Assembly: GCF_039530225.1 (NCBI RefSeq)
Contig: NZ_BAAAOH010000001.1
Span: 3,286,001-3,350,000 of the forward strand
Length of the DNA: 64,000 bases
Reading direction: 5' to 3'
Origin: Microbacterium pumilum
Lineage (GTDB): Bacteria; Actinomycetota; Actinomycetes; Actinomycetales; Microbacteriaceae
Of the stretch, positions 51,732 to 61,131 are shown in pieces. The position numbers were made by a program, and so were the translations under genes. How positions within the stretch are numbered: the stretch's first letter is position 1; every line of letters begins with the position of its first letter. Under the pieces are notes generated by a model. It saw only the letters and a program-made list of their open reading frames with translations, searched no databases and was not told the DNA's origin.

Positions 51732-53645
51732 TCAGGCGTTGGCGTCCTGGCGCTTCACACGCGCGGTGTTGCGGGCGCGGAGCGTCTGGTCGAGCTCGAC
51801 CTTGCGGATGCGGACCATGTCGGGCGTGACCTCGACGCACTCGTCGTCGCGCGCGAACTCGAGGCTCTCCTCGAGCGAGAGCCTGCGCGGCGGCGTCATC
51901 GCCTCGAACGTGTCGGAGGTCGACTGACGCATGTTGGTCAGCTTCTTCTCCTTGGTGATGTTCACGTCCATGTCGTCGTTGCGCGAGTTCTCACCGATCA
52001 CCATGCCCTCGTACACCTCCTGCGTCGGCTGCACGAAGAACGACATCCGCTCCTGCAGCGCGATGATCGCGAAGGGCGTGACGACACCGGAGCGGTCGGC
52101 CACGATCGAGCCGTTCTGACGCGTCACGATGTGACCGGCCCAGGGCTCATAGCCGTGCGAGATGGCATTCGCGATGCCGGTGCCGCGGGTCGTCGTGAGG
52201 AACTCGGTGCGGAAGCCGATGAGCCCGCGGGACGGCACGACGAACTCCATGCGCACCCAGCCCGTGCCGTGGTTGGTCATGCCCTCCATGCGGCCCTTGC
52301 GGGTCGCGAGCAGCTGCGTGATCGCGCCGAGGTACTCCTCCGGAGCGTCGATTGTGAGGTGCTCGAACGGCTCGTAGGTCTTTCCGTCGACCTTCTTGGT
52401 GACGACCTGCGGCTTGCCGACGGTGAGCTCGAAGCCCTCTCGCCGCATGTTCTCCACGAGGATCGCCAGGGCCAGCTCGCCACGGCCCTGCACCTCCCAC
52501 GCGTCGGGCCGGCCGATGTCGACGACCTTGAGCGACACGTTGCCGACGAGCTCGCGGTCGAGACGGTCCTTCACCATGCGCGCGGTCAGCTTGTGCCCCT
52601 TGACCTTGCCGACGAGCGGCGACGTGTTCGTGCCGATCGTCATCGAGATCGCCGGGTCGTCGACGTGGATCTGCGGCAGCGGGCGGATGTCGTCGGGGTC
52701 GGCGATCGTCTCGCCGATCGTGATGTCTTCGAAGCCCGCGATGGCGACGATGTCGCCGGGGCCGGCGCTCTCTGCGGAGTAACGCTCCAGGGCGCGGGTC
52801 TTCAGCAGCTCGGTGATGCGGGCGTTGCTGGTCGTGCCGTCGGCGCGCACCCAGGCCACGGTCTGGCCCTTCTTGAGCGTGCCGTTGAAGACCCGCAACA
52901 GCGCGAGGCGGCCGAGGAAGGGGCTGGAGTCGAGGTTCGTGACCCAGGCCTGCAGCGGCGCCTCGTCGTCGTATGACGGAGCCGGAACGTGCTCGAGGAT
53001 CGCCTCGAACAGCGGTTCGAGATCGTCGTTGTCGGGAAGGGTGCCGTTCTCAGGGCGGTTGCGGGATGCCGCGCCGGCGCGACCGCTCGCGTACACGACT
53101 GGCACGTCGAGGAGTGCATCGACATCGAGGTCGGGCACATCGTCGATGAGGTCGCTGGCGAGGCCGAGCAGCAGATCGTGCGCCTCTTCCTCGACCTCGG
53201 CGATCCGCGCATCGGGACGGTCGGTCTTGTTGACGAGCAGGATGACGGGAAGCTTCGCCTCGAGCGCCTTGCGCAGCACGAAACGGGTCTGCGGCAAGGG
53301 GCCCTCACTCGCGTCGACGAGCAGGACGACGCCGTCCACCATCGACAGGCCCCGCTCCACCTCGCCGCCGAAGTCGGCGTGGCCGGGCGTGTCGATGACG
53401 TTGATCGTCACTGGACCGTCGGTGGCGTGCTCGCCGCGGTAGGTGATCGCCGTGTTCTTGGCGAGGATGGTGATGCCCTTCTCGCGCTCGAGGTCATTCG
53501 AGTCCATGGCCCGCTCTTCCATGTGCTCGTGCGAGCCGAAAGAGCCGGTCTGACGCAGCATGGCGTCGACGAGGGTCGTCTTGCCGTGGTCGACGTGGGC
53601 AACGATCGCGACGTTACGGAGGTCCGGACGGAGGGCGCGCGCCAT
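51732..53645 (-). CDS. typA: Translational GTPase TypA/BipA
   Basis: A 637-residue EF-G-like GTPase. G motifs: [11 protein letters not shown] (about 12-22), REKGIT (switch I region), [12 protein letters not shown] and NKTDRPDA. Domains II, III and V and the BipA-specific C-terminal domain follow ([46 protein letters not shown]). BipA assists ribosome biogenesis, mainly at low temperature or under stress. The start ATG 53645 has AAGGA upstream and a TAGACT -10 box at 53693-53698. Confidence 0.96.
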   Translation of the reverse strand: MARALRPDLRNVAIVAHVDHGKTTLVDAMLRQTGSFGSHEHMEERAMDSNDLEREKGITILAKNTAITYRGEHATDGPVTINVIDTPGHADFGGEVERGLSMVDGVVLLVDASEGPLPQTRFVLRKALEAKLPVILLVNKTDRPDARIAEVEEEAHDLLLGLASDLIDDVPDLDVDALLDVPVVYASGRAGAASRNRPENGTLPDNDDLEPLFEAILEHVPAPSYDDEAPLQAWVTNLDSSPFLGRLALLRVFNGTLKKGQTVAWVRADGTTSNARITELLKTRALERYSAESAGPGDIVAIAGFEDITIGETIADPDDIRPLPQIHVDDPAISMTIGTNTSPLVGKVKGHKLTARMVKDRLDRELVGNVSLKVVDIGRPDAWEVQGRGELALAILVENMRREGFELTVGKPQVVTKKVDGKTYEPFEHLTIDAPEEYLGAITQLLATRKGRMEGMTNHGTGWVRMEFVVPSRGLIGFRTEFLTTTRGTGIANAISHGYEPWAGHIVTRQNGSIVADRSGVVTPFAIIALQERMSFFVQPTQEVYEGMVIGENSRNDDMDVNITKEKKLTNMRQSTSDTFEAMTPPRRLSLEESLEFARDDECVEVTPDMVRIRKVELDQTLRARNTARVKRQDANA

Positions 53646-53692
53646 GAGAGGATCCTTGCAAGTGTGGGGGCAACCCGGAATCGGGCCCCCCA

Positions 53693-53698
53693 AGTCTA
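53693..53698 (-). promoter_or_regulatory. -10 box of typA
   Basis: On the minus strand TAGACT precedes a leader of about 40-45 nt ending in AAGGATCCTCTC before the ATG. This typA start therefore uses a ribosome site rather than leaderless initiation. Confidence 0.5.
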
Positions 53699-53720
53699 CC
53701 GCCCGGAGCCTGAGCGAACG

Positions 53721-53760
53721 CCGCCACGAGCCCGTCGCGCGTGGCGCGGGCTCGTGGCGG
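53721..53760 (-). terminator. Terminator of the peptide ABC transporter ATPase gene
   Basis: Perfect 14-bp arms CCGCCACGAGCCCG (53721-53734) and CGGGCTCGTGGCGG (53747-53760) with a 12-nt loop, 24 nt past the stop codon at 53785. Confidence 0.8.
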
Positions 53761-53784
53761 TGTTCGTGCGGAGCGCGCGAGCGC

Positions 53785-55491
53785 CTACTCGAGCCCGCTC
53801 GCGAGGAGCGCCGCACGCGCCTCGCGGCGGATGCGCTGCTCGCCGGGATCCGGCACCGGGACGGCCGCGAGGAGCCGCTGCGTGTACGGGTCCTTCGGGT
53901 TGCGGAGGATCTGCTCTTTCGTGCCCTGCTCGACGATCCGGCCGTGCTGCATCACGGCGATGCGGTCGGCGAGGAGGTCGACGACCGCCAGGTCGTGCGT
54001 CACGAAGAGGGTCGCGAACTGCTTCTCCTTCTGGATGTTCTGCAGCAGCTCGAGTACCCGTGCCTGCACAGAGACATCCAGAGCGCTCGTCGGCTCGTCG
54101 GCGACGAGCACCGTCGGGTCGAGGGCGAGTGCGCGTGCGATGCCGACACGCTGGCGCTGACCGCCCGACAGCTCGTGGGGATAGCGGTTGCGGAAGTCCC
54201 GAGGCAGTTCGACGAGGTCGAGCAGCTCGACGATGCGCCGATCGATCTCTTTGTCGTCCCGGCCGGCGAGCTCCAGCGGCTCGCCGATGCTCTCGCCGAC
54301 GGGCCAGCGCGGGTTCAGCGACGAACCGGGGTCCTGGAAGACGATGCCGATCTTCCGGCGGACGGCGCGCAGCTGCTTCGCGTCGACCCCGACCATCTCC
54401 TGACCGGCGACCCGCAGCGTTCCTTCGGCTATCGGAACCAGGCCGACGATCGCGCGGGCGATCGTCGTCTTGCCCGAACCCGACTCGCCGACGAGCCCGA
54501 GCACCTCGCCGGGCTGGATCGTGAGGGATGCCTCGGCGACCGCTCGGAACGCGGGCACGCGCCCCCGCTTCGGATAGTCGATGGAGGCGTTCTCGAGCAC
54601 CAGCGCCGCGGTCGTGTTGTCGCGGCCGTCGTGCACGTCGGCGCTCGCCTCACCCAGGCCGAGGTGCGGCACGGCCGCCATCAGGGCACGGGTGTACGGG
54701 TGGGTCGGCGCATTGAAGATCTTGTCCGCACTGGCTTGCTCGACGACGTCGCCGTCCTTCATCACCATGACGTCGTCAGCCATATCGGCCACGACACCCA
54801 TGTCGTGCGTGATCAGGATGATCGCGGAGTCGAGCTTCTGGTGCAGATGCCGCAGCAGATCGAGGATCTCCGCCTGCACCGTCACATCGAGCGCTGTGGT
54901 GGGCTCGTCGGCGACGAGCACACGCGGGTCGAGCGAGATCGACTGAGCGATCATCGCACGCTGCCGCTGGCCGCCGGAGAGCTGGTGCGGGTACGAGTTG
55001 TAGGCCTTGAGCGGATCCGGCATCTCGACGAGGCCCAGGAGCTCGAGAGAGCGGTCCTTCGCCTCTTTGCGGGTCATGCCCGCACGGTGCGTGAGCAGCG
55101 ACTCCGAGATCTGGAACCCGATCGTGTAGACCGGGTTCAGTGCGGTCATGGGCTCCTGGAAGATCGCCGCGATGCCCTCACCGCGCACTCGTCGCAGGTC
55201 GACCTCGCGAGCGCCGATGAGCTCGCGGCCGGCGAGCTTCGCGCTCCCCGTGACACGGGAGTTCTTCGGGAGGAGTCCCATGAGGGCCATGGAGCTCGTG
55301 CTCTTGCCGGAGCCGGACTCGCCCACGATGGCGAGCACCTTGCCCGGCATGAGGTCGTAGTTGATGTGCTTGGCAGCCGCGTTCCACTGACCGCCGACCC
55401 AGAACTCGACGCCCAGGTCCTTCACCGACAGGGCTGGACCGCCCTCCTGGTGGACGTGGCCCTTGCCGCGTGGTCGATCTCTCATACTCAT
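53785..55491 (-). CDS. Peptide ABC transporter, fused double ATP-binding protein (DppD-DppF type)
   Basis: A 568-residue protein with two ABC domains. Each has a Walker A (GESGSGKST and GESGSGKTT), a Q-loop (FQEPMTALNP, FQDPGSSLNP), an LSGGQRQR signature and a Walker B (VLVADEPTTALD, VLVADEPTSALD). C-terminal oligopeptide-transporter extensions (HPYTRALMAAVPH, DPYTQRLLAAVPV) follow each. It energises the permeases encoded upstream on the same strand. ATG 55491 was chosen; a second ATG two codons later is possible. A plus-strand PH-domain gene separates it from the permease genes. Confidence 0.94.
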   Translation of the reverse strand: MSMRDRPRGKGHVHQEGGPALSVKDLGVEFWVGGQWNAAAKHINYDLMPGKVLAIVGESGSGKSTSSMALMGLLPKNSRVTGSAKLAGRELIGAREVDLRRVRGEGIAAIFQEPMTALNPVYTIGFQISESLLTHRAGMTRKEAKDRSLELLGLVEMPDPLKAYNSYPHQLSGGQRQRAMIAQSISLDPRVLVADEPTTALDVTVQAEILDLLRHLHQKLDSAIILITHDMGVVADMADDVMVMKDGDVVEQASADKIFNAPTHPYTRALMAAVPHLGLGEASADVHDGRDNTTAALVLENASIDYPKRGRVPAFRAVAEASLTIQPGEVLGLVGESGSGKTTIARAIVGLVPIAEGTLRVAGQEMVGVDAKQLRAVRRKIGIVFQDPGSSLNPRWPVGESIGEPLELAGRDDKEIDRRIVELLDLVELPRDFRNRYPHELSGGQRQRVGIARALALDPTVLVADEPTSALDVSVQARVLELLQNIQKEKQFATLFVTHDLAVVDLLADRIAVMQHGRIVEQGTKEQILRNPKDPYTQRLLAAVPVPDPGEQRIRREARAALLASGLE

Positions 55492-55523
55492 AGAACCGTC
55501 GTCTCCCGTGTCAAGATGGGCGA

Positions 55524-56123
55524 ATGGCGCCACCGGTCACCTTCAGACCCCGCGGCGGCGCAATCCTCGCCGCCATCGCGATCGCGATCTGTGCGATCGG
55601 ACTCGCCTACGTGGCAGTGACGGAGGGAGTGGTCTCTCTCGTCACGTGGGCGTGGCCGATCGTCGCCGTGGCGTGGGGCGCGTGGCTTCTCTACATCCGG
55701 CCGAGCGTCCGCGTCACGGATGGCTTCGTCGAGGTGCGCAACATCGTGCGCACCTACCGTGTGCCATGGGGCGATGTCGAAGACATCGACTCCCGTTACG
55801 CGCTGACCATCCAGACGGTGGACGGCCGCCGCATCCGCGCGTGGGCCGCGCCGGCACCCGGTGCCCGTCAGGCGATGACCACGCGTCGCGAGGAGGTCAC
55901 CCGCACTCCCGGCGAAGGAGATACGCGTCGTCCGTCCGATGCGAGGGGCACCTCGTCCGGCGACGCCGCGGAGGTCGTGCGTCGCGCGTTCGAGACCTAC
56001 CAGCGCGAGGGCGGCACTGTCCTGCCGGGCGGAACCGTGACCACGTGGGACATACCGGTGATCGTCGTCACGATTCTTCTGGTGGCGGGCGCGATTCTGA
56101 CTCTCGTGCTGCCTCACGGCTGA
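55524..56123 (+). CDS. PH-domain membrane protein
   Basis: A 199-residue protein: two N-terminal membrane helices (about 13-32 and 37-57), a bacterial PH-like domain (RPSVRVTDGFVEVRNIVRTYRVPWGDVEDID... about 60-105), a disordered Thr/Arg-rich linker, and a C-terminal helix (about 174-195). Function unknown. The ATG lies 6 nt after a CAAGAT box. It is on the opposite strand inside the peptide ABC operon: its start is 32 bp from the ATPase gene start and its end overlaps the dppC-like gene by 10 bp. Confidence 0.82.
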   Translation: MAPPVTFRPRGGAILAAIAIAICAIGLAYVAVTEGVVSLVTWAWPIVAVAWGAWLLYIRPSVRVTDGFVEVRNIVRTYRVPWGDVEDIDSRYALTIQTVDGRRIRAWAAPAPGARQAMTTRREEVTRTPGEGDTRRPSDARGTSSGDAAEVVRRAFETYQREGGTVLPGGTVTTWDIPVIVVTILLVAGAILTLVLPHG

Positions 56124-57349
56124 CCGTCTTTGTCACCGCGCGGGCCCGACCCGCCATCGGAGTCGTTCAGCGGGTGCTCGCTGTACGTGGGCGCCTGCGG
56201 CGGTCCCGAGAACGAGTCGGTCTCGCGCTCCTCGTCGTACCCGGATGTCGGAACGTCGACCATCTGGACGCCCTGAATCGAAGGGATCGCGGCGACCGCA
56301 CGGTTCGCCCGCCGCTGGCTGACCTTCGACTGCTGACGCGGATCGAACGCATCGCGCAGTCCGTCGCCGATGAAGTTGATGCACAGCGCCAGCGTGACGA
56401 TGAACAGACCCGGCCACCAGAACAGCCACGGCCTCGTGCGGAACGCCTCGCGGTACTCGCTGATGATCTGGCCGAGCGAGACATCCGGTGGTGTGATCCC
56501 GAACCCGAGGAAGCTCAGCGCCGCCTCTGTCAGGACCGCGGCGCTCATCAGCAGCGTCGTGTTGACGATGATGACACCCACAGCGTTCGGCAGGATGTGG
56601 CGGAAGATGATGCGCGAGTCGCTGGCACCCGCCACACGGGCGGCGTCGACGAACTCCCGTTCTCGAAGGGACAGGAAGTCGCCGCGCACGAGTCTCGCGA
56701 GACCCGTCCAGCTCAGGATTCCGAGGAAGATGCCGAAGACGAAGGCGTTGCCTCCGAAGATGCGACCGAAGATCGAGCCGATGACGATGATCGGGATGAT
56801 GATGATCACGTCGGTGAACCGCATGATCAGCGCGTCCGACCAGCCGCGGAAGTAACCCGAGACCGCACCGAGCAGCACCCCGAGGATCAGGGACGTGATG
56901 CCCACGAGGAACATGACGGTGATCGACTGCTGCGTTCCGCGCATCACCTGTGCGAAGACGTCCTTGCCGAGGGTGTCCTGACCGAAGGGGTGCTCCCCCA
57001 GGCTGAACGGCCACAGCGTGATCGTGGGCATTCCGTTGTTGACGATCGGGTAGGCGGACCACCAGTTCAGCGGCCACCAGCCGGGGATGCGCCAGCCGTT
57101 GACCTCGAGGCCGCCGTCGGGTGCCGCCTGGAGCTTGCCGGTGCCGCCGACTACGGTGCCGACCGAGGTGAACGCGAGCAGAATGACGAGGATGAGCACG
57201 ACGAGCGCGATCATCGCGAAACGGTGCCTGACGAAGCGGCGACGGACGAGAGCGCCCTGGCTGAGGCCGGCGACGGCCTTCTGCTCGATCGACTGCTCGC
57301 TCCCGCGATCCTGCGGGGCGTCGGCGTCGGTGGGGATCGTTGCAGTCAT
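56114..57349 (-). CDS. Peptide ABC transporter permease (DppC type)
   Basis: A 411-residue permease. The first membrane helix (RFAMIALVVLILVILLAF) is followed by a 90-residue extracytoplasmic loop ending EHPFGQDTLGKDVFAQVMRG, then five more helices. The EAA loop that docks on the ATPase is DAARVAGASDSRIIFRHILPNA. A 70-residue disordered acidic C-terminal tail exceeds the usual family length. It starts 2 bp after the DppB-like stop. Confidence 0.93.
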   Translation of the reverse strand: MTATIPTDADAPQDRGSEQSIEQKAVAGLSQGALVRRRFVRHRFAMIALVVLILVILLAFTSVGTVVGGTGKLQAAPDGGLEVNGWRIPGWWPLNWWSAYPIVNNGMPTITLWPFSLGEHPFGQDTLGKDVFAQVMRGTQQSITVMFLVGITSLILGVLLGAVSGYFRGWSDALIMRFTDVIIIIPIIVIGSIFGRIFGGNAFVFGIFLGILSWTGLARLVRGDFLSLREREFVDAARVAGASDSRIIFRHILPNAVGVIIVNTTLLMSAAVLTEAALSFLGFGITPPDVSLGQIISEYREAFRTRPWLFWWPGLFIVTLALCINFIGDGLRDAFDPRQQSKVSQRRANRAVAAIPSIQGVQMVDVPTSGYDEERETDSFSGPPQAPTYSEHPLNDSDGGSGPRGDKDGQP

Positions 57350-57351
57350 GG

Positions 57352-58896
57352 TCAGCTCACCCGGATTCTCGGGTCAAGTCCCGAATACAAGAGGTCGGCG
57401 ACGAGGTTGAAGATGACCGCGAGCAGACCGGTGACGAGGAAGAATCCCATCACGAGGTTCACGTCTCCGGCTCTCAGCCCGTCGGTGAAGAGTGCGCCCA
57501 TGCCCTTCCAGGCGAAGATCGTCTCGGTGATGACCGCGCCGCCGATGAGGGCGCCGATGTCGAACGCGATGATCGTCGCGATGGGGATCAGCGCGTTGCG
57601 CATGGCGTGGCGGATGACGACGGTGCGCTCGGTGAGGCCCTTCGCACGTGCGGTTCGCACGTAGTCCTGGTTCATCACTTCGAGCAGGCTGGAGCGGGAG
57701 TAGCGGGTGTATGCCGCGAGCGACACGACCGCGAGCGCGATGGTGGGCAGGATCAGGTGGGCGAACCCGTCGAGGATCTGGAACCACATGTCGCCCTGGA
57801 GCCCCGGCGTCTCGGAGCCGATCGTCGCGATGACGCCGCTCTGCGGGATGCGCTCCAGGTAGTCGGGGTACACCAGCATGACGCGGTCGATGACGATCAC
57901 GAAGAACGTGATGAAGCTCACGATCGCCGCGGTGCGGGCGACCTCCTTCTTGCCGTCACCGCCCATCAGCAGGCCCACGCCGATGCCGAGGCCGATGGCC
58001 ACGATGAACATGATCCACAGCATCCAGCCCGTCGGCACGTAGAAGAACAGATACTGCAGCGGGTACCAGAGGGCGGCCCAGATCGCGACGACGATGAGCG
58101 ACGCGTAGAGCGCCCGCCTGTTGGCCAGTCCCGTCGAGATGGCCGTCACACCGACAGCGGCGCCGACGCCGGTGATGATGATCCCGATGAGTCCGACGGA
58201 CGGGTGCTCGAACCAGCCTGTGACACCAAGGAGGAAGAGGAGTCCGCCGCTCGCGACAGCTGCCGCTCCGAAGGTGATGAGCCGTCGTCGCCAACTGCCG
58301 CCGAGTATCGCGGCGAAGATGAACCCGGTTATGAGGCCGGTGAGCAGGACCGCCCACCACGTTATGACGGGGTCGTTGAGGAAGGCGTTGAAGCGGATCG
58401 CTCCGAACTCCTTGAGGAGCACCGCGAACCAGAAGATGGGGAGCGAGTAGACGATGAACGTCAGGAACGTGACCGAGTAGTCGAAGCCGCTGTACTGGCG
58501 CAGGGCCGTCAGGATGCCGATCGTGACGCCGAAGATGATGGCGATGATCGTCGCCGCGGTGACGAGCTGGATCGTGGATACGGCTGCCGCACTCACGGCT
58601 TCGGTGACCGGCTGATCACTGCGGCTGAAGGCGATGCCGAGGTCGCACGGCATGAAGAACGGGACCAGGCACTTCGCGGCGCCTGCCAGCCATGTGAAGT
58701 AGCGCAGAATCGGCGGAACGTCGAGGTGGAGCTTCTCGATGCGGTTGTCGATGAGCTCCTGGCGATTGGAGGCCGTGCTCCCCTTCAGGTCCTGGAGCGG
58801 ATCCACTCCGATCGCCGTCAAGGTGTAGACGATGAAGGAGGCGACCAGCAGCACGAGGACTGTCGCGCCGAGTCTCCGCAGGATGAAGGTCAGCAC
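57352..58896 (-). CDS. Peptide ABC transporter permease (DppB type) with large membrane insertion
   Basis: A 514-residue permease. The usual DppB architecture is present: the N-terminal LTFILRRLGATVLVLLVASF, a loop with CDLGIAFSRSDQPV, and a C-terminal EAA loop (YVRTARAKGLTERTVVIRHAMRNALIP). Typical members are 305-340 residues; the excess is a block at about 180-345 with some six additional hydrophobic helices between the third helix region and PQSGVIATI. GTG start with GAGGG upstream. It is the first gene after the tandem hairpins. Confidence 0.92.
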   Translation of the reverse strand: MLTFILRRLGATVLVLLVASFIVYTLTAIGVDPLQDLKGSTASNRQELIDNRIEKLHLDVPPILRYFTWLAGAAKCLVPFFMPCDLGIAFSRSDQPVTEAVSAAAVSTIQLVTAATIIAIIFGVTIGILTALRQYSGFDYSVTFLTFIVYSLPIFWFAVLLKEFGAIRFNAFLNDPVITWWAVLLTGLITGFIFAAILGGSWRRRLITFGAAAVASGGLLFLLGVTGWFEHPSVGLIGIIITGVGAAVGVTAISTGLANRRALYASLIVVAIWAALWYPLQYLFFYVPTGWMLWIMFIVAIGLGIGVGLLMGGDGKKEVARTAAIVSFITFFVIVIDRVMLVYPDYLERIPQSGVIATIGSETPGLQGDMWFQILDGFAHLILPTIALAVVSLAAYTRYSRSSLLEVMNQDYVRTARAKGLTERTVVIRHAMRNALIPIATIIAFDIGALIGGAVITETIFAWKGMGALFTDGLRAGDVNLVMGFFLVTGLLAVIFNLVADLLYSGLDPRIRVS

Positions 58897-59012
58897 TGAT
58901 GCCCTCGCGGTGATCGTGGAACACGGTTCATGTTGGTTCGTCCGTTCGGGAGCCCGTGAGCCCCAAGGTACTCCTAAGGCGCCGCCGGATCACGGACCGC
59001 CTGTTTCTGACA

Positions 59013-59050
59013 CGAATGTGGGTGCCGAGGGCACTCGGCACCCACATTCG
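59013..59050 (-). terminator. Hairpin 2 in the gap between binding-protein and permease genes
   Basis: Perfect 17-bp arms starting CGAATGTGGGTGCCGAG (59013-59029) pair with 59034-59050 around a 4-nt loop. There is no U-tract, so partial termination or mRNA end protection is likely rather than a full stop. Confidence 0.7.
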
Positions 59051-59063
59051 ATTCGGTGTGTCG

Positions 59064-59098
59064 ATCCGGGAGGAGCGGCGGTGCCACTCCTCCCGGAT
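59064..59098 (-). terminator. Hairpin 1 immediately after the binding-protein gene
   Basis: Arms ATCCGGGAGGAG (59064-59075) and CTCCTCCCGGAT (59087-59098) are perfect with an 11-nt loop. It begins 8 nt past the stop codon at 59106. Confidence 0.7.
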
Positions 59099-59105
59099 GG
59101 GTCGA

Positions 59106-60977
59106 CTACTCCGCGGCAGCGTCCGCCGGTGCCCACTCCCAGAAGTTCCAGAAGTAGTCCGGGCTCAGCGCCATGGCCTTGACCCCGGTGACTTCTTCGC
59201 TCGAGACCGTGAGGCCCGGGAACTGGAAGATCGGGATCGTGACATTGTCAGCCCAGATTGCGGCCTCGGCCTGCTTCAGGAGCTCGGTCTGCTTGTCGGC
59301 GTCAGCCGTCACGTTCAGCTCGAGCAGCAGGTCGGTGACCTCCTGGTTGCAGTAGCCGTTGTAGTTTCCGCCCTTGAGGCTCGGGTCGTCGTAGCACGCG
59401 TAGATCTGGTCGGATCCACCCACGGCGAGGCTCGTCTGCGACCACGCGAAGATCGTGGCGTCGTGCGAGTTGATCGGCTCCTGCGACGGGTCGGTGAACA
59501 CCCAGTTCGGCTCGCTCTCGTCGACCAGCTGGAAGCCGGCCTTGGCAGCGGATGCCGCGATCAGCTCGTACTCCTGGCCACGACGGACGTTGCCCTCGGG
59601 GTACCAGAAGCCGACCTCGATCGGACCGGTGACGCCGGCGTCGGCGAGGAGCGCCTTGGCGCCCTCGATGTCGACCTCAGCGAAGTCCGCCGAGCCGTTG
59701 GAGTCGGCGAGGATCGGGTAGCGCACCGGGTCTTCGGCGCTGACGAGGTCGGTGTTGCGAACCTCGGCGTCGGCCTGGAGCGGAACGATGATCTTGTCGA
59801 CGATCTCCTGGCGGGGGATGGTCTTCAGGAAGGCGAGACGAACGTTGCTGGCCTTCTCCTCGTCGCCGCCGTACGTGGCGGGGTCGAACGGGCCGCCGTT
59901 GTTGACGGTCAGGTCGACGTGCTCGTGCGAAGCCTGGACACCCTGCTGAACCTCAGCGGTGTCGATGCCCTGCGCGAGCTGGAGGATGTCGGCCGTGGGC
60001 TGACCCGACCAGATGTCGAGCTCACCCGACTGGAGCGCCTGCAGTGCCGTGGTCGAGTCGCCGATGGCGCGCACCGTGATGCGCTCGTACTTCGGCGAGG
60101 GGCCCCACGTGAAGAGCGGGTTCGCGACGATCGTCGTGTACTCGTCTTCCTTGGTCTCCTCGAGGTTGTACTGACCGGCGGTCAGGAACGCGGCCGGGCT
60201 GTCGGGCATCGTGGTGTAGACGTACGCGTCGTTCCAGGCGGTCGCGAGAGCGGTGAGCACCTCTTCGTCGCCGTCCTGGATGGCCTTGACGACCTTCTCC
60301 TTGGCGCCCGTCGCGAACTTCTTCGCGGCGTCGGAGTACTTGGTGAAGTCACCCTCGTCGCCCGAGTCCTTGTAGGTGTCCCATGCGGCCTGCACATCGG
60401 CGTACTCGTCCGGGTAGGCGAGCGCGTACGTGCCGTGAGCCGAGACGCCGAGCGGCGACTGCAGCTCCCAGTCGACGAAGGGCTTGTCGTAGACGAGCGT
60501 GATCTCCTTGTCGTCGACCTCGGGGGTCTTGGTGATCAGGTTCCAGCCGGCGGTCGAGGCCGGGGCCCAGCCACCAGCGACGTTGCTCGACATGGCTGCC
60601 CAGTGCATGAGCATGTCGGCCTCGTCGATCGGCACGCCGTCGGACCAGACCGCGTCGGCCGTGATCTTGTAGTCCACCGTCAGCGGATCGTCGCTGGTCT
60701 TCTCGTAGCTGCCGAAGTCGGTGTTCTTCACCCACTCAGGAGTGTTGTTGTAGTAGCCCCACGACGACGCAGAGTCGGTGAGGTACTTGATGTTCGAGTT
60801 CGCGGTGTTGTTGCCGGCGCTGCTGCTCGAGTTGAACGCCATGAAGCCTTCGTTGTAGGCGACGTTGATTTCGGTGCCTTCAACGATTTCTGACTGGTAG
60901 GGGTTACCGCAGCCAGAGAGCACGAGAGCGCCCACCGCCACGACGCCCACGCCTGCCAATAGACGTGAGATCTTCAC
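59106..60977 (-). CDS. Peptide ABC transporter substrate-binding lipoprotein
   Basis: A 623-residue SBP_bac_5-family protein. A signal peptide ends in the lipobox LVLSGCGN with lipidated Cys23. The mature protein has family features: FNSSSS, VDYKITADAVWSDGVPIDEADML near 130-150, TADILQLAQGIDTAEVQ, and the hinge region VRLAFLKTIPRQEIVDKI. It should bind oligopeptides outside the membrane for the DppBC-like permeases. The GTG start (60977) has AGGAGG 4-5 nt upstream. A promoter with an internal palindrome lies at 61039-61067. Confidence 0.95.
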   Translation of the reverse strand: MKISRLLAGVGVVAVGALVLSGCGNPYQSEIVEGTEINVAYNEGFMAFNSSSSAGNNTANSNIKYLTDSASSWGYYNNTPEWVKNTDFGSYEKTSDDPLTVDYKITADAVWSDGVPIDEADMLMHWAAMSSNVAGGWAPASTAGWNLITKTPEVDDKEITLVYDKPFVDWELQSPLGVSAHGTYALAYPDEYADVQAAWDTYKDSGDEGDFTKYSDAAKKFATGAKEKVVKAIQDGDEEVLTALATAWNDAYVYTTMPDSPAAFLTAGQYNLEETKEDEYTTIVANPLFTWGPSPKYERITVRAIGDSTTALQALQSGELDIWSGQPTADILQLAQGIDTAEVQQGVQASHEHVDLTVNNGGPFDPATYGGDEEKASNVRLAFLKTIPRQEIVDKIIVPLQADAEVRNTDLVSAEDPVRYPILADSNGSADFAEVDIEGAKALLADAGVTGPIEVGFWYPEGNVRRGQEYELIAASAAKAGFQLVDESEPNWVFTDPSQEPINSHDATIFAWSQTSLAVGGSDQIYACYDDPSLKGGNYNGYCNQEVTDLLLELNVTADADKQTELLKQAEAAIWADNVTIPIFQFPGLTVSSEEVTGVKAMALSPDYFWNFWEWAPADAAAE

Positions 60978-61038
60978 ATTTCCTCCTGTGCAAGGGTTAT
61001 GTGCCCAGCCTGTGACAGCACTGGACACGGACATCGCC

Positions 61039-61067
61039 ACCCTAAGCAGACCGTGCGGTCTTAGCAA
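61039..61067 (-). promoter_or_regulatory. Promoter of the peptide transporter with palindrome in the spacer
   Basis: On the minus strand -35 TTGCTA (61062-61067) and -10 TAGGGT (61039-61044) are 17 bp apart. The spacer holds AGACCG-CA-CGGTCT (61048-61061), a perfect 14-bp inverted repeat, ideally placed for a repressor. The leader to the GTG is about 55 nt. Confidence 0.6.
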
Positions 61068-61131
61068 AACGGATTGGAAAACCGTTACATATCCTTAACT
61101 CAATCCTGCGGGAGTGTGGCAATCTGGCAAC

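Noticed and set aside
53646..53816. N-terminal extension of TypA by 57 codons
   Set aside because: It crosses a terminator hairpin and the -10 box; the ATG at 53645 has a ribosome site and matches the family start.
57340..58899. Plus-strand ORF opposite the DppB-like permease
   Set aside because: An antisense shadow; the permease reading frame has an EAA loop and a hydrophobic pattern.
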